This document shows positions 1 through 8,123 of a stretch of DNA of 27,984 bases, piece by piece. How positions within the stretch are numbered: position 1 is the first letter of the stretch; every line of letters starts with the position of its first letter. The notes under the pieces were generated by a model. It searched no databases, was not told the DNA's origin, and saw nothing but the letters and a program-made list of their open reading frames with translations. The stretch is from Chloroflexota bacterium (lineage in GTDB: Bacteria > Chloroflexota > Anaerolineae > Thermoflexales > Thermoflexaceae), in assembly GCA_030550075.1 (NCBI GenBank), contig JAUQQB010000003.1:1-27984 (forward strand), written 5' to 3'. Made by a program: the position numbers and the translations under genes.

Positions 1-514
1 TGTATTCGATCTGCCGATCGTAATCCCGCCGCCCGAAATTGGCGTGGGGATCCCCCACGATCCGGCTGCGAGTGCAGAACCGACAGTAGCTGGCGCACTG
101 GGTCGTCACCAGCATCAGCACCCGATCGGGATAGCGATGGACCAGGCCCGGGACCGGGGAATGTTTGTCCTCGGAAAGAGAATCCTCCATTAACCCTGGC
201 GTCGGCTCCAGCTCCCGGGCAGTGGGGATCACCTGACGTCGGATTGGGCAATTCGGGTCATCGGGATCGATGAGGGAGGCAAAATATGGGGTGATATCCA
301 TGCGGAACCGGTGGGTCGCTGCCGCACCAGCCTCTTCCTCCGGGGTCAGGTGGATGATCTGCTTGAGCTGCTCCAAGGAGTTCAGCCGGTGAGTGAGCTG
401 CCAGCGCCAATCCTCCCACAGCTCATCCGGCACATCCTGCCAGATCGGCGCCCGTCGGCTGCGACGTTTCGCACCAGGGGGCTCCTCCTCCAGCCGCTTC
501 TGTTCCTCCATCAT
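1..514 (-). CDS. kamA: KamA-family radical SAM aminomutase (lysine 2,3-aminomutase-like), N-terminal part only
   Basis: The family moves an amino group between the alpha and beta carbons of an amino acid (lysine to beta-lysine in the founding member) using a [4Fe-4S] cluster, S-adenosylmethionine and pyridoxal phosphate. About 171 codons are visible before the gene leaves the window. The N-terminal part has the family's DELWEDWRWQL and IDPDDPNCPIRRQ-type segments and HRYPDRVLMLVTTQC leading into the radical SAM motif C-x3-C-x2-C at about residues 140, 144 and 147 (CASYCRFCTRSR). The start at 514 is chosen because GGAGG sits 7 bases before an ATGATG doublet; the second ATG at 511 is possible. 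PLP-binding and substrate-binding residues lie outside the window, so lysine specificity versus a glutamate or other aminomutase cannot be judged. Family assignment is firm, substrate is not. Confidence 0.88.
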   Translation of the reverse strand, partial: MMEEQKRLEEEPPGAKRRSRRAPIWQDVPDELWEDWRWQLTHRLNSLEQLKQIIHLTPEEEAGAAATHRFRMDITPYFASLIDPDDPNCPIRRQVIPTARELEPTPGLMEDSLSEDKHSPVPGLVHRYPDRVLMLVTTQCASYCRFCTRSRIVGDPHANFGRRDYDRQIEY

Positions 515-663
515 CTGACGTCCTCCCCAAACAGGATCCCCATTCATACTCCATGAGATCAGCAGATCTCCATCCGGATCACCACAAGCTTAAATCTCCT
601 TCCACGTGCGGGATTTTACATCAACCCTCTCTCTGCATGCGTTAAGAAAACGTGTAGGTTTCG

Positions 664-709
664 TTAGATTTTGGTTAAGCGAATTATCGAAGATATTCGA
701 TAAATCTAA
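664..709. promoter_or_regulatory. Nested AT-rich dyad, possible operator, between kamA and the PIG-L gene
   Basis: The 450 bases between kamA (start 514, minus strand) and the deacetylase (start 965, plus strand) hold no convincing gene. Within them an outer inverted repeat TTAGATTT (664-671) / AAATCTAA (702-709) encloses an inner one, TTATCGAA (684-691) / TTCGATAA (696-703), around the spacer GATA. The two overlap by two bases, so both cannot pair at once in RNA; the symmetry fits a protein-binding DNA site at least as well as a hairpin. It lies between divergent genes, where a shared operator would be expected. The regulator is unknown. Confidence 0.4.
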
Positions 710-964
710 ATTAATGGATGAATTAAAGGTAAGCGATGGCAAGGTCTTCACTCCTGCATCGGCTCCCAGATGTGGGAGCGATAAAGGGGAATGGAGGTCG
801 TGATGTGTCAACCGAGTTCGTCGGATCCTCTGCCAGACGGATGTAAGCTTCCTCTCTTTCGCGGGATTTCACAGGTCGCGATATAGTCAGGGCATTGAAG
901 GAAACGCATCCAGCGGCATCTTCTTGCCGCTGGCAGGAAGCTCTTCGACATAGATGGAGGCGCC

Positions 965-1669
965 ATGATCGAGCCGACCACACCGGAGCGCGTGCTGGTG
1001 GTGGCTGCCCATCCGGACGATGTGGAGTTCACCTGCGCGGGCACCCTGGCCAAGTGGGCCCGACAGGGCAGCGTCATCGCGCTGGTCCTCTGCACCAGCG
1101 GGGACGCGGGAACCGAGGAGACGAGCCGATCGCGGGAGGAGATTGCGCAGATTCGGGAGATGGAACAGAAAGCGGCCGCCCGCGTCGTAGGCATCGCAGA
1201 GGTGATTTTCCTGCGCTATCCGGACGGCCTGCTACAGCCCACTCTGGAGCTGCGGCGGGAGCTGGTGCGCGAGATCCGTCGCTTCCGGCCGCAAGCCCTG
1301 GTTTGCGGGGATCCATCGGTCTATTTCTATGGCGATGACTATATCAACCATCCGGATCATCGAGCGGCCGCCCAGGCGGCCCTGGAGGCGGCGTTCCCGG
1401 CAGCGGGGATGCCCCTCATGTTCCCTGAGCTGGGCCTTCCCCCGCATCGGGTGCGCGAGGTGTATATCTACGGCGCGGCCCAGCCCAACGTGTGGATCGA
1501 CATCGAGGAGACGCTGGAGCTCAAGATCGAGGCCCTGCGCTGTCACCGCAGCCAGATCGGGGACTGGGATCCGGGCCCTGCCCTGCGGGCATGGGCCGCG
1601 GAGGAGGGCCGGGCGGTCGGCCTGCGTTACGCGGAGGCTTTCCGCCGGATGATCTTAGGCGGTTCGTAG
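965..1669 (+). CDS. PIG-L family (LmbE-like) zinc-dependent deacetylase
   Basis: PIG-L/LmbE proteins remove the acetyl group from N-acetylglucosamine-containing or related small molecules using one zinc ion; relatives include MshB, BshB and GlcNAc-PI de-N-acetylase. The 234-residue protein has the diagnostic AAHPDDVEF near its start (His16, Asp18, Asp19: two zinc ligands/catalytic base) and INHPDHRAA (His129 to His132, the third ligand region). It lacks a signal peptide, so it should be cytosolic. GGAGG lies 4 bases before the ATG. The gene is a single transcription unit facing the convergent protease gene, with its TAG stop inside a shared palindrome. No thiol-biosynthesis or glycolipid partner is nearby, so the substrate cannot be named. 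Family assignment is secure. Confidence 0.9.
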   Translation: MIEPTTPERVLVVAAHPDDVEFTCAGTLAKWARQGSVIALVLCTSGDAGTEETSRSREEIAQIREMEQKAAARVVGIAEVIFLRYPDGLLQPTLELRRELVREIRRFRPQALVCGDPSVYFYGDDYINHPDHRAAAQAALEAAFPAAGMPLMFPELGLPPHRVREVYIYGAAQPNVWIDIEETLELKIEALRCHRSQIGDWDPGPALRAWAAEEGRAVGLRYAEAFRRMILGGS

Positions 1670-1693
1670 GGCAACTGCGAGCAGTTGCCCTAC
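1666..1693. terminator. Perfect palindrome carrying the stop codons of two convergent genes
   Basis: A 12-bp perfect stem (GTAGGGCAACTG / CAGTTGCCCTAC) with a 4-base loop CGAG. The left arm contains the TAG of the PIG-L gene (1667-1669) and the right arm, read on the minus strand, the TAG of the protease gene (1690-1692). Position between convergent genes suggests a bidirectional terminator or transcript 3'-end protector. There is no U-tract on either side, so intrinsic termination is inference. Confidence 0.55.
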
Positions 1694-2322
1694 AAATGCA
1701 TCAACCGGAACGCCAGCGTATAAAAGGGCTGCAACACGCTCCCGAGAAGCCCCAGCTGCCGATCCAGAACCAGGAACAGCAGCAACAACAACGGCCCGTA
1801 AGCCTCCAGCCGGGCATACGCATACGCCAGATCCGGCGGAAGCAACCCCTGCAACACCCGGTAGCCATCCAGCGGAGGCAGCGGGATCATATTGAAAACG
1901 GCCAGGCCAATGTTAATGAAGATCCACGCGCCCAGGAACTGCAGGACGATGCCCGAAGGCACGGTCCAGACCTCGAGGGCCGTTCGATAGGCTATGATCC
2001 CCAGGCCCGCCAGGAGGAGATTCATCAGCGGCCCGGCGCCCCCGACCAGTGCCATCCCCACCCGCGGCCCATAGCGGAGATAGAGCGGGTTCACCGGGAC
2101 GGGGCGGGCCCAGCCGAACCCGGCCAGCACCAGCATCAGGGCGCCGATGGGATCCAGATGGGCCATCGGATTCAGGGTCACCCGCCCATACCGGCGCGGT
2201 GTGGAATCCCCGAGGCGCTCAGCGACCCAGGCGTGGGCCAGCTCGTGAAGGGGCAACGCGAACAGGAAGATCACCGCCAGCGCCAGCAGATACCCCGGAT
2301 CAGTGAGACGGGCGAACGGCAT
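1690..2322 (-). CDS. Site-2 protease family membrane metalloprotease (peptidase M50)
   Basis: This is a small polytopic membrane protein of the M50 family, which cuts other proteins inside the membrane using zinc. With the start used here it has 210 residues. The HExxH motif (HELAH, residues 26-30) lies in the first hydrophobic segment, the GGAGPLMNLLLAG segment is the family's second signature, and NMIPLPPLDG (Asp152) supplies the third zinc ligand. There are about five to six hydrophobic segments and no PDZ or CBS domain, so it belongs to the short YwhC-like group rather than RseP or SpoIVFB proper. The start is placed at the ATG at 2322, 9 bases after GGAGG; an upstream in-frame TTG at 2331 abuts the ribosome binding site and is unlikely. 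Target protein unknown. Confidence 0.88.
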   Translation of the reverse strand: MPFARLTDPGYLLALAVIFLFALPLHELAHAWVAERLGDSTPRRYGRVTLNPMAHLDPIGALMLVLAGFGWARPVPVNPLYLRYGPRVGMALVGGAGPLMNLLLAGLGIIAYRTALEVWTVPSGIVLQFLGAWIFINIGLAVFNMIPLPPLDGYRVLQGLLPPDLAYAYARLEAYGPLLLLLFLVLDRQLGLLGSVLQPFYTLAFRLMHL

Positions 2323-2583
2323 ATTCCCCAACCTCCTGCATGTTCTCCCTCCAGCCAGGCAGCGTTCCGCTTTTCAGGCTTTCACAACCGGCACATCCCT
2401 CGCATGTTCAGCGAAGATCGATGGCTTCATCCAGTGTAGCAGGGAATGAGAGGGGAAGAAAGCTGGGGCGCAACGCGGTTGTGCCACTTATGAAACCCGA
2501 GGCGAGGCCAGATGTTCTCAGGAACCGGGCCCAGGGGATCTCGGATCAAGATGCGGTAAGGGGGAGAACGATCAGGAGCCGAT

Positions 2584-3111
2584 TTAACCGTCTTCGATGG
2601 CCTGCCCCGCCTGAGACTTTCCCGGTTGGCCTTCGGGAATGGCGTCTGCAGAAAGGGACTTCCGTACCCGCTCCCGAATCTGACGGACCAGTTCGGGAAG
2701 CGCCTGGCGGACCGCGGGGGTGAGCGCTCCGCCGATCGTCCGCGGATCCGCAACTTCCACCGCGTAGATTTCGATTTGTTCAGGAAAGGGGAGTCGGAGG
2801 GCGCGAGCGATGGCCAGCAATTCCGGAAGCCCCGCATAGTGCGGAGAGGGGGCCCGGATGGAACCCAGTTCCTCCGCCCGCCACTTCCAGATCGTCCCTG
2901 GCGGGGCCCGGCCGGTCTGAACCGCATCGATCAGGATGACCTGGTCATATCCGATCAGGAGATCCAGCAGCGCCAGCCCGGAGAGGGAGCTCTCCACCAG
3001 CTCGATCCCCTCGAAGCCTCCGAACTCTTCCCGAAGGGCGCGGACCGCCAGCAAGCCAATGCCATCATCGCCCAGGAGGTCGTTTCCCAGGCCCAGGATC
3101 AGGATCTTCAT
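2584..3111 (-). CDS. Hydrogenase maturation protease (HyaD/HybD family)
   Basis: This endopeptidase removes the C-terminal tail of the [NiFe]-hydrogenase large subunit after nickel has been inserted. The 175-residue protein starts MKILILGLGNDLLGDDGIG, with Asp16 in the place of the HybD nickel-sensing acid, Asp62 in LIDAVQTG, and His91 in SPHYAGL, matching the three nickel ligands known for the family. It is the last gene of the hydrogenase operon, 51 bases after mvhA, whose product carries the matching C-terminal extension. The ribosome binding site is weak (a G-run without a clear GGAGG), so expression may depend on the upstream genes. The C-terminal 20 or so residues after the fold are poorly conserved in appearance. 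Confidence 0.92.
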   Translation of the reverse strand: MKILILGLGNDLLGDDGIGLLAVRALREEFGGFEGIELVESSLSGLALLDLLIGYDQVILIDAVQTGRAPPGTIWKWRAEELGSIRAPSPHYAGLPELLAIARALRLPFPEQIEIYAVEVADPRTIGGALTPAVRQALPELVRQIRERVRKSLSADAIPEGQPGKSQAGQAIEDG

Positions 3112-3162
3112 GGCCGCCCGCCCCCATGAACGCTTCTCCCTCCGGCCGATGGCCCGGGCCGC

Positions 3163-4629
3163 TTAATCCCGGCGGATCTCCCGCACGAGCTCCCCGCGCG
3201 GATTGTAAATGCGGATGAGAAGGGGCATCTGGCCCGGCAGCGCGTGGGTGGCGCAGGCATGGCAGGGATCATAGGCCCGGAAGGCCAGTTCCACCAGGTT
3301 CAGGATCCCCTCCTCCACTTCTCCGTTCTGGATCACCGAGCGCGCCGCCTTGTCGACGGACATGGCGATACGAGCGGCGTTGTTCTGGGTGGCCACGATC
3401 AGATTGGCCCGGGTGATGAGCCCCCGCTCATCGGTTTCGTAATGGTGGATCAGGGTCCCGCGGGGAGCCTCCACCACCCCGATCCCCTCCCGGGGGATCG
3501 CCGTCGGCAGGGTGCGAACCCGTGGATCCAGGATCTCTGAATCCCGGGCCAGCTCCTGCATCCGCTCGGCGGCGTAGAGCAGCTCGATCAGGCGCGCCCA
3601 ATGGTTGGCCAGGGTATGGTGGACCGGTTTGCCCCCCAGGGTCGCATAAAACTGCTCATAGGCCTCCTGGGCCCGCGGGGTGGCCATCCCATCCGCCGCG
3701 TTGAGACGGGCCAGGGGGGCCACGCTGTAAACCCCGCTCTCCGGACCGTCCACAAAGCCTTTCCAGCCGACGTCCTTCAGGTAACAGAACTTCACATAGC
3801 TCCAGGGCTCCACGTGCTCCGCCACATGTTTCAAATAATCCCGGACCGGGAACTTCAGGAACTCTCGCCCGCTGGGGTCCACCACCCGCAGCCATCCATC
3901 GTAGAAATTCACCCGGTTCCGATCATCCACCAGCCCCATGTAATACGTGCGATGGGTGTAAGCCTCCGAGCGGATCCATTCCACATATTGGGAGTTCTTC
4001 AGGACGATGTCTTCGAACAGCTTGAGGCTGAACAGGGCGAACTGGACGGCCCGCTCGGCCCCCGCCAGGAACGCCTCGCGGTCCTCCGGGGTCAGGGCTT
4101 TGGCGATGCCGCCGGGGAGGCCGAAAACCGGGTGGATCACCTTGCCGCCGACGCGGGTGATCAGATCCCTCAGCTGCTTGCGCACGCCGATCACCTCGCG
4201 CCCGATCTCCAGGCCGACCCGGGCGAGGACCCCCAGGACGTTGCGCTCGGCCTTCGGCGCCGTGGGGTTCACCACGAAATCCGGCCCGCCCAGGAAGTAG
4301 AAATGCAGGGCGTGATCCTCCACCATGAACGTGCAATACACCAGCTCCCGAATCTTCTTCGCCGCCGGAGGGGGATCCACCTGGTAGAGATCATCCAGGG
4401 CCTTGGTGGCCGCCATATGGTGAGCGGTGGGGCAGACGCCGCAGATCCGCGAGGTGATCTGAGGCATGTCCTCGGCAGGGCGGCCGACCGCGAACTTCTC
4501 AAACCCTCGCAGCTCCGGGACCTGGAAGTAGGCCCGCTCCACTTCCCCCTTTTCGTTCAGGAAAATATGGATCTTGCCGTGCCCTTCCAGGCGGGTGATG
4601 GGATCGATCACGATCTCGCGACGGCTCAT
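3163..4629 (-). CDS. mvhA: [NiFe] hydrogenase large subunit, MvhA type (group 3c)
   Basis: This catalytic subunit of the cytosolic methyl-viologen-reducing hydrogenase splits H2 at a Ni-Fe(CN)2CO centre. The 488-residue protein has the N-terminal nickel motif SRICGVCPTAHH (Cys63, Cys66) and the C-terminal motif DPCHACATH (Cys456, Cys459, His462). Twenty-six residues follow His462 and would be removed by the maturation protease encoded next to it, so the protein is a pro-form. The N-terminal DPITRLEGHGKI and the overall length fit MvhA/VhuA-like enzymes. The ATG overlaps the mvhG stop (ATGA), indicating translational coupling. No hyp accessory genes are in the window. Assignment to group 3c rests on the neighbouring mvhG, mvhD and hdrABC genes as well as the sequence. 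Confidence 0.94.
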   Translation of the reverse strand: MSRREIVIDPITRLEGHGKIHIFLNEKGEVERAYFQVPELRGFEKFAVGRPAEDMPQITSRICGVCPTAHHMAATKALDDLYQVDPPPAAKKIRELVYCTFMVEDHALHFYFLGGPDFVVNPTAPKAERNVLGVLARVGLEIGREVIGVRKQLRDLITRVGGKVIHPVFGLPGGIAKALTPEDREAFLAGAERAVQFALFSLKLFEDIVLKNSQYVEWIRSEAYTHRTYYMGLVDDRNRVNFYDGWLRVVDPSGREFLKFPVRDYLKHVAEHVEPWSYVKFCYLKDVGWKGFVDGPESGVYSVAPLARLNAADGMATPRAQEAYEQFYATLGGKPVHHTLANHWARLIELLYAAERMQELARDSEILDPRVRTLPTAIPREGIGVVEAPRGTLIHHYETDERGLITRANLIVATQNNAARIAMSVDKAARSVIQNGEVEEGILNLVELAFRAYDPCHACATHALPGQMPLLIRIYNPRGELVREIRRD

Positions 4630-5621
4630 GAGGACCTCCCTTCCCGAGCGCGCTCGCCATTCCCGACCCGCCGATGGAGCAGCGAAGCCGGGAGGCTATA
4701 GCGGTAGAACAGACCGACCGGATCCGGGATCCCTTCCAGGATGCGCTCGATCTCCGCCTCCTCGGTGGCATCCAGCAAGGAGGCCAGGGCGGAGAGGGCC
4801 TTCGCCCCGCCGTCCAGGACGCGGCTGGTGGGCCCCAGACAGCCGGTGCAGGGCATGTTGCCGGCGATGCAAGCGGCTCCGCATCCGCTCCGGGTGGCCG
4901 GGCCCAGGCAGAGCAGCCCCTGGGCCAGCAGGCATGTCTCCGGATCGATGAGGACCCGATGAGGGCGCTTGAGCTCTTTCAGGGCCAGCCGCTCGGGCTT
5001 GGTGGGCTTGCGGGGGCATTCATTGCAGAGCGCGACATCCGGGGCCAGCACGGACCCTTTCGGCGGCAGGTTTCCGGTGAGGAGCGCCTGCAGCACGCTG
5101 CGGATCAACCCCACGGGAGGCGGGCAGCCCGGGAGGTAATAGTCCACCTCGACTGTTTGATCCAGCGTCTGAACTCCCTTCCAGAAGGCCGGGAGCATGA
5201 GCATCCCCTCGTCCACTTCGATGCGCTCCTCCGGGCGCACCCGCTGGGGGTTCACCACGCTGGGGGCTTCCTCATAGACATAGCGAAGGATCTCCTCCCG
5301 GTCGAAAAGGTTCGCGAGGCCGGGGACGCCGCCTGTGTGGGAGCAGCTGCCGAAGGCGATCAGGACCTGCGCCTTGGAACGCAGAAGCCGGGCCATTTCC
5401 GCCTGCTCCGAGGTCCGGATCGCGCCGTTAATGAAGGCGGCGGCCAGCTCCCCATCCGCAAGGCGCTCCACATCCTCGCGCTTGAAATCCAGAGCCACCG
5501 GCCAGAAGGCGATCTCCACCGCCTCCACGACCCGGAGGATCTCCTCTGCCAGATCCACCACGGCCTCCTCACAGCCCCCACAGGAGGCGCACCAGTAGAA
5601 AGCGACCTTCGGCTTGCTCAT
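4626..5621 (-). CDS. mvhG: [NiFe] hydrogenase small subunit, MvhG type
   Basis: This electron-transfer subunit carries iron-sulfur clusters from the Ni-Fe site towards MvhD. The 331-residue protein begins with FYWCASCGGCEEAVVDLAEE (Cys11, Cys14, Cys17), followed by GSCSHTGGVPG and LPGCPPPVGL, which complete the proximal cluster. The C-terminal half has two further cysteine groups (CNECPRK and CLLAQGLLCLGPATRSGCG with a following CTGCLGP) for medial and distal clusters. There is no twin-arginine signal, so the enzyme is cytosolic, as expected for group 3c. The gene overlaps both neighbours by ATGA, giving a fixed order mvhD-mvhG-mvhA on the transcript. Confidence 0.94.
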   Translation of the reverse strand: MSKPKVAFYWCASCGGCEEAVVDLAEEILRVVEAVEIAFWPVALDFKREDVERLADGELAAAFINGAIRTSEQAEMARLLRSKAQVLIAFGSCSHTGGVPGLANLFDREEILRYVYEEAPSVVNPQRVRPEERIEVDEGMLMLPAFWKGVQTLDQTVEVDYYLPGCPPPVGLIRSVLQALLTGNLPPKGSVLAPDVALCNECPRKPTKPERLALKELKRPHRVLIDPETCLLAQGLLCLGPATRSGCGAACIAGNMPCTGCLGPTSRVLDGGAKALSALASLLDATEEAEIERILEGIPDPVGLFYRYSLPASLLHRRVGNGERAREGRSS

Positions 5622-6127
5622 GGCCGAACTCCTTCCCGAGCGGCGGGTGAAAGCTCCGGCTGGGCGGCAACAGGCAGGCGGATCGTTCCAGGGCGCGGCG
5701 CCAGGCGGAGGGGGCCCAGCCGGCGGATGGTTTCGGTGAACTCATTGGCGATTTTCTGGACGCGATCCCCTTCTGAAGCGGAGATCCAGACCAGGCGCAG
5801 GCGTTCCTCCTCAATGCCCATCTCCCGGAGGACCCGCTTCAGCAGCAGGTAACGCCGCAGGGCTTTGTAATTCCCCTCCTGGTAATGGCAATCCCCGGGA
5901 TGGCACCCGCCGATGAGGACTCCATCGGCGCCATGGCGGAAGGCAGCCAGGACGAATTGAGGATCCATCCGGCCGGAGCACATGAGGCGTATGATCCGGA
6001 TGTTGGGCACGTAGGTCATGCGGGCTGTCCCGGCGAGATCCGCTGCGGTGTATGTGCACCAGTTACAGAAGAAAGCCACAATGCGCGGCTCGAAACCCTG
6101 TTCACCTGCCATGGGTCGCTCAGACAT
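5618..6127 (-). CDS. mvhD: MvhD/FrhD-type iron-sulfur subunit linking hydrogenase to HdrA
   Basis: MvhD carries a [2Fe-2S] cluster and passes electrons from the hydrogenase to HdrA in the methanogen complex. The 169-residue protein shows the family's cysteine pattern: FFCNWCTYTAADLAG (Cys21, Cys24), RLMCSGRMDP and GGCHPGDCHYQEGNY. The start at 6127 (MSERPMAG) is preferred over a longer reading frame because it lies 9 bases after GGAG and overlaps the hdrA stop by 8 bases, and because conserved sequence begins only after it. Position between hdrA and mvhG mirrors its role as the bridge between the two halves of the complex. Confidence 0.93.
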   Translation of the reverse strand: MSERPMAGEQGFEPRIVAFFCNWCTYTAADLAGTARMTYVPNIRIIRLMCSGRMDPQFVLAAFRHGADGVLIGGCHPGDCHYQEGNYKALRRYLLLKRVLREMGIEEERLRLVWISASEGDRVQKIANEFTETIRRLGPLRLAPRPGTIRLPVAAQPELSPAAREGVRP

Positions 6128-8123
6128 AGGCCAACACTCCTTCGATCTCCTGGAAGATCTGGGCATCCTCAAAGAGATGCTGCCGGGCTGCTCCGGATGG
6201 ACAGGCCGCCACACAGGTGCCGCAGCCCTTGCACAGCGCCTCGTTGATCACCGCGATCGCCCGGGCTTCATCGAACGAAATCGCATTATAGGGGCATAGG
6301 CCGATGCAGGTCTTGCAGCCCGAGCACAGCTCCTCAACAATGTAAGCGGTATTCGGCTCCAGCTCCACATAGCCTTTGTCGATCAGGGCGAGGGCCTCGG
6401 CGGCCGCCGCGCCGGCCTGGGCCACGCTATCCGGGATATCCTTGGGCCCCTGGCAGGCTCCGGCCAGGAAGATCCCGTCCGTGAACGTGGAGACCGGGGC
6501 CAGCTTGGGGTGGCGCTCCAGGAAGAAGCCCTCCTTACTGCACGAGATGTTGAACATCCGCCGCACTTCATCCGCATCTGGCTGGGACTCCAGGCCCACC
6601 GCCAGGACCACCATATCCACCGGGATGCGGCGCACCACCCCGATGAGGGTATCCTCCGCCCGGATGATCAGCTTCCCTTCTTCTTCGGGCGTGATCGCCC
6701 AATCCGTGACCTCGGCCACGCGGCCCCGGATGAAGTGCACACCCTCCTGAAGCAGGCGATCGTAGAACTCTTCGTAGCCCTTGCCGGGCGTGCGCATGTC
6801 GATGTAGAAGTTATAGACCTCGGCGCCGGTTCGCTCTTTAATGAGATGGGCCAGCTTCAGGGAATACATGCAACAGACCCGGGAGCAATAACGATTGAAG
6901 CGCTCATCCCGCGATCCTACGCAGTGGATGATCCCCACCCGCTTCGGAACACGGCCATCGCGCAATCGGACCTCGCCCCCGGTCGGCCCGGCGGCGTTCA
7001 CCAGGCGCTCGACCTCCAGGGCGGTGTAGACGTTCGGGTATTTTCCGTAACCGTATTCAGGGATCCGTCGCGCGTCGAAAGCCTTGAAGCCGGTGGCCAG
7101 GATGATCGCCCCGACCTCGATCTCCTCAATCCGCTCCGGTTGCTCGAAATCAATAGCCTTACGCTCGCAAGCCTCGAGACAGGTTCGCTTGCACTTGCCG
7201 GTCTTGAACCAGATGCAGGTCTCGGGATCGATCAGCACCACGCGGGGGGTCGCCTGGGGGAAGGGGATATAGATGGGCTTGCGTTTGCCCAGGCCCAGAT
7301 TGAACTCGTCCGGAAAGCGGGCGTCCTTATAAACGCAAGCGTCCACGCACTGCAGGCATCCCACGCAGAGCTCCTCGATCACATAACGAGGCTTGCGGCG
7401 GACGCGAACCCGGAAGTTCCCCACGAACCCCTCAACCTGGATGACCTCCGAATAGGTCCAGAGGGTGATGTTCGGATGGGCGGCCACGGCGGACATCTTG
7501 GGGGTCAGGATACACGCCGCGCAATCCAGGGTGGGGAAGGTCTTATCGAACATGGCCATATGGCCGCCGATGGTGGGCTCCCGTTCCACCAGGTAAACGT
7601 GTTTGCCAGCGTCTGCCAGGGTCAGAGCGGCGTGGATCCCGGCGATCCCCCCGCCAACGACCAGCACGTGATCCTTCACCGGGACGCGCCGGCGCTGCAG
7701 GGGTTCATGGAAGATCACCCGTCGGACGGCGGCGGCCACCAGAGCTTTCGCCTTCTCGGTGGCCTCCCGGGGATCCTCCGTCACCCAGCTCACATGCTCG
7801 CGGATGTTAACCATCTGGAAGAAGAAGGGGTTCTGGCCCGCCTGCTCGAGGACCCGGCGGAAAGTCGCCTCGTGGAGGAGCGGGGAACAGGAAGCAACGA
7901 TCACCCGATTCAGCCGGTGTTCCCGGATATCCTCCCGGATCATCTCCTGGCCGGGGTCCGAGCACATGAACTTATACTCGCGGGCGACGACCACAAAGGG
8001 TAGCGTTTTGGCGAATTCGACCACTTCATAGACATTGACCTTCCCCGCGATGTTCAGTCCGCAATGGCAAACATAAACACCGATGCGGGGTCCTCCGTTC
8101 GGGTAGATCTCATGCCCGTGCAT
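6120..8123 (-). CDS. hdrA: HdrA: FAD-containing, electron-bifurcating subunit of heterodisulfide reductase
   Basis: HdrA holds the flavin that splits electron pairs between ferredoxin and HdrBC. The 667-residue protein starts with the HdrA N-terminal domain (RIGVYVCHCGLNIAG), then an FAD-binding Rossmann segment (VLVVGGGIAGIHAALTLADA) and the HdrA signature around LDCAACILTPKM. A central cluster domain with CVGCLQCVDAC and C-x5-C-type cysteines up to CLEACERKAIDF follows, then a second nucleotide-binding part, and two C-terminal ferredoxin motifs (CSGCKTCIGLCP and CKGCGTCVAACP). The length is close to methanogen HdrA. Cysteine, not selenocysteine, fills the key positions. GGAGG precedes the ATG by 6 bases and the start overlaps the hdrB end by 14 bases. 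Confidence 0.95.
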   Translation of the reverse strand: MHGHEIYPNGGPRIGVYVCHCGLNIAGKVNVYEVVEFAKTLPFVVVAREYKFMCSDPGQEMIREDIREHRLNRVIVASCSPLLHEATFRRVLEQAGQNPFFFQMVNIREHVSWVTEDPREATEKAKALVAAAVRRVIFHEPLQRRRVPVKDHVLVVGGGIAGIHAALTLADAGKHVYLVEREPTIGGHMAMFDKTFPTLDCAACILTPKMSAVAAHPNITLWTYSEVIQVEGFVGNFRVRVRRKPRYVIEELCVGCLQCVDACVYKDARFPDEFNLGLGKRKPIYIPFPQATPRVVLIDPETCIWFKTGKCKRTCLEACERKAIDFEQPERIEEIEVGAIILATGFKAFDARRIPEYGYGKYPNVYTALEVERLVNAAGPTGGEVRLRDGRVPKRVGIIHCVGSRDERFNRYCSRVCCMYSLKLAHLIKERTGAEVYNFYIDMRTPGKGYEEFYDRLLQEGVHFIRGRVAEVTDWAITPEEEGKLIIRAEDTLIGVVRRIPVDMVVLAVGLESQPDADEVRRMFNISCSKEGFFLERHPKLAPVSTFTDGIFLAGACQGPKDIPDSVAQAGAAAAEALALIDKGYVELEPNTAYIVEELCSGCKTCIGLCPYNAISFDEARAIAVINEALCKGCGTCVAACPSGAARQHLFEDAQIFQEIEGVLAYV

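Noticed and set aside
590..811. Short frames on both strands between kamA and the deacetylase
   Set aside because: No protein-like composition, no ribosome binding site, and they overlap the dyad; treated as intergenic.
3601..4701. Long plus-strand frame (366 codons) opposite mvhA
   Set aside because: It is a GC-bias mirror of a gene whose catalytic motifs are certain; the antisense product resembles nothing and has no ribosome binding site.
4674..5852. Long plus-strand frame (392 codons) opposite mvhG and mvhD
   Set aside because: Antisense shadow of two genes with clear cysteine motifs and ATGA coupling.
6510..8003. Plus-strand frame of 497 codons opposite hdrA
   Set aside because: Antisense shadow; hdrA is unmistakable on the other strand.
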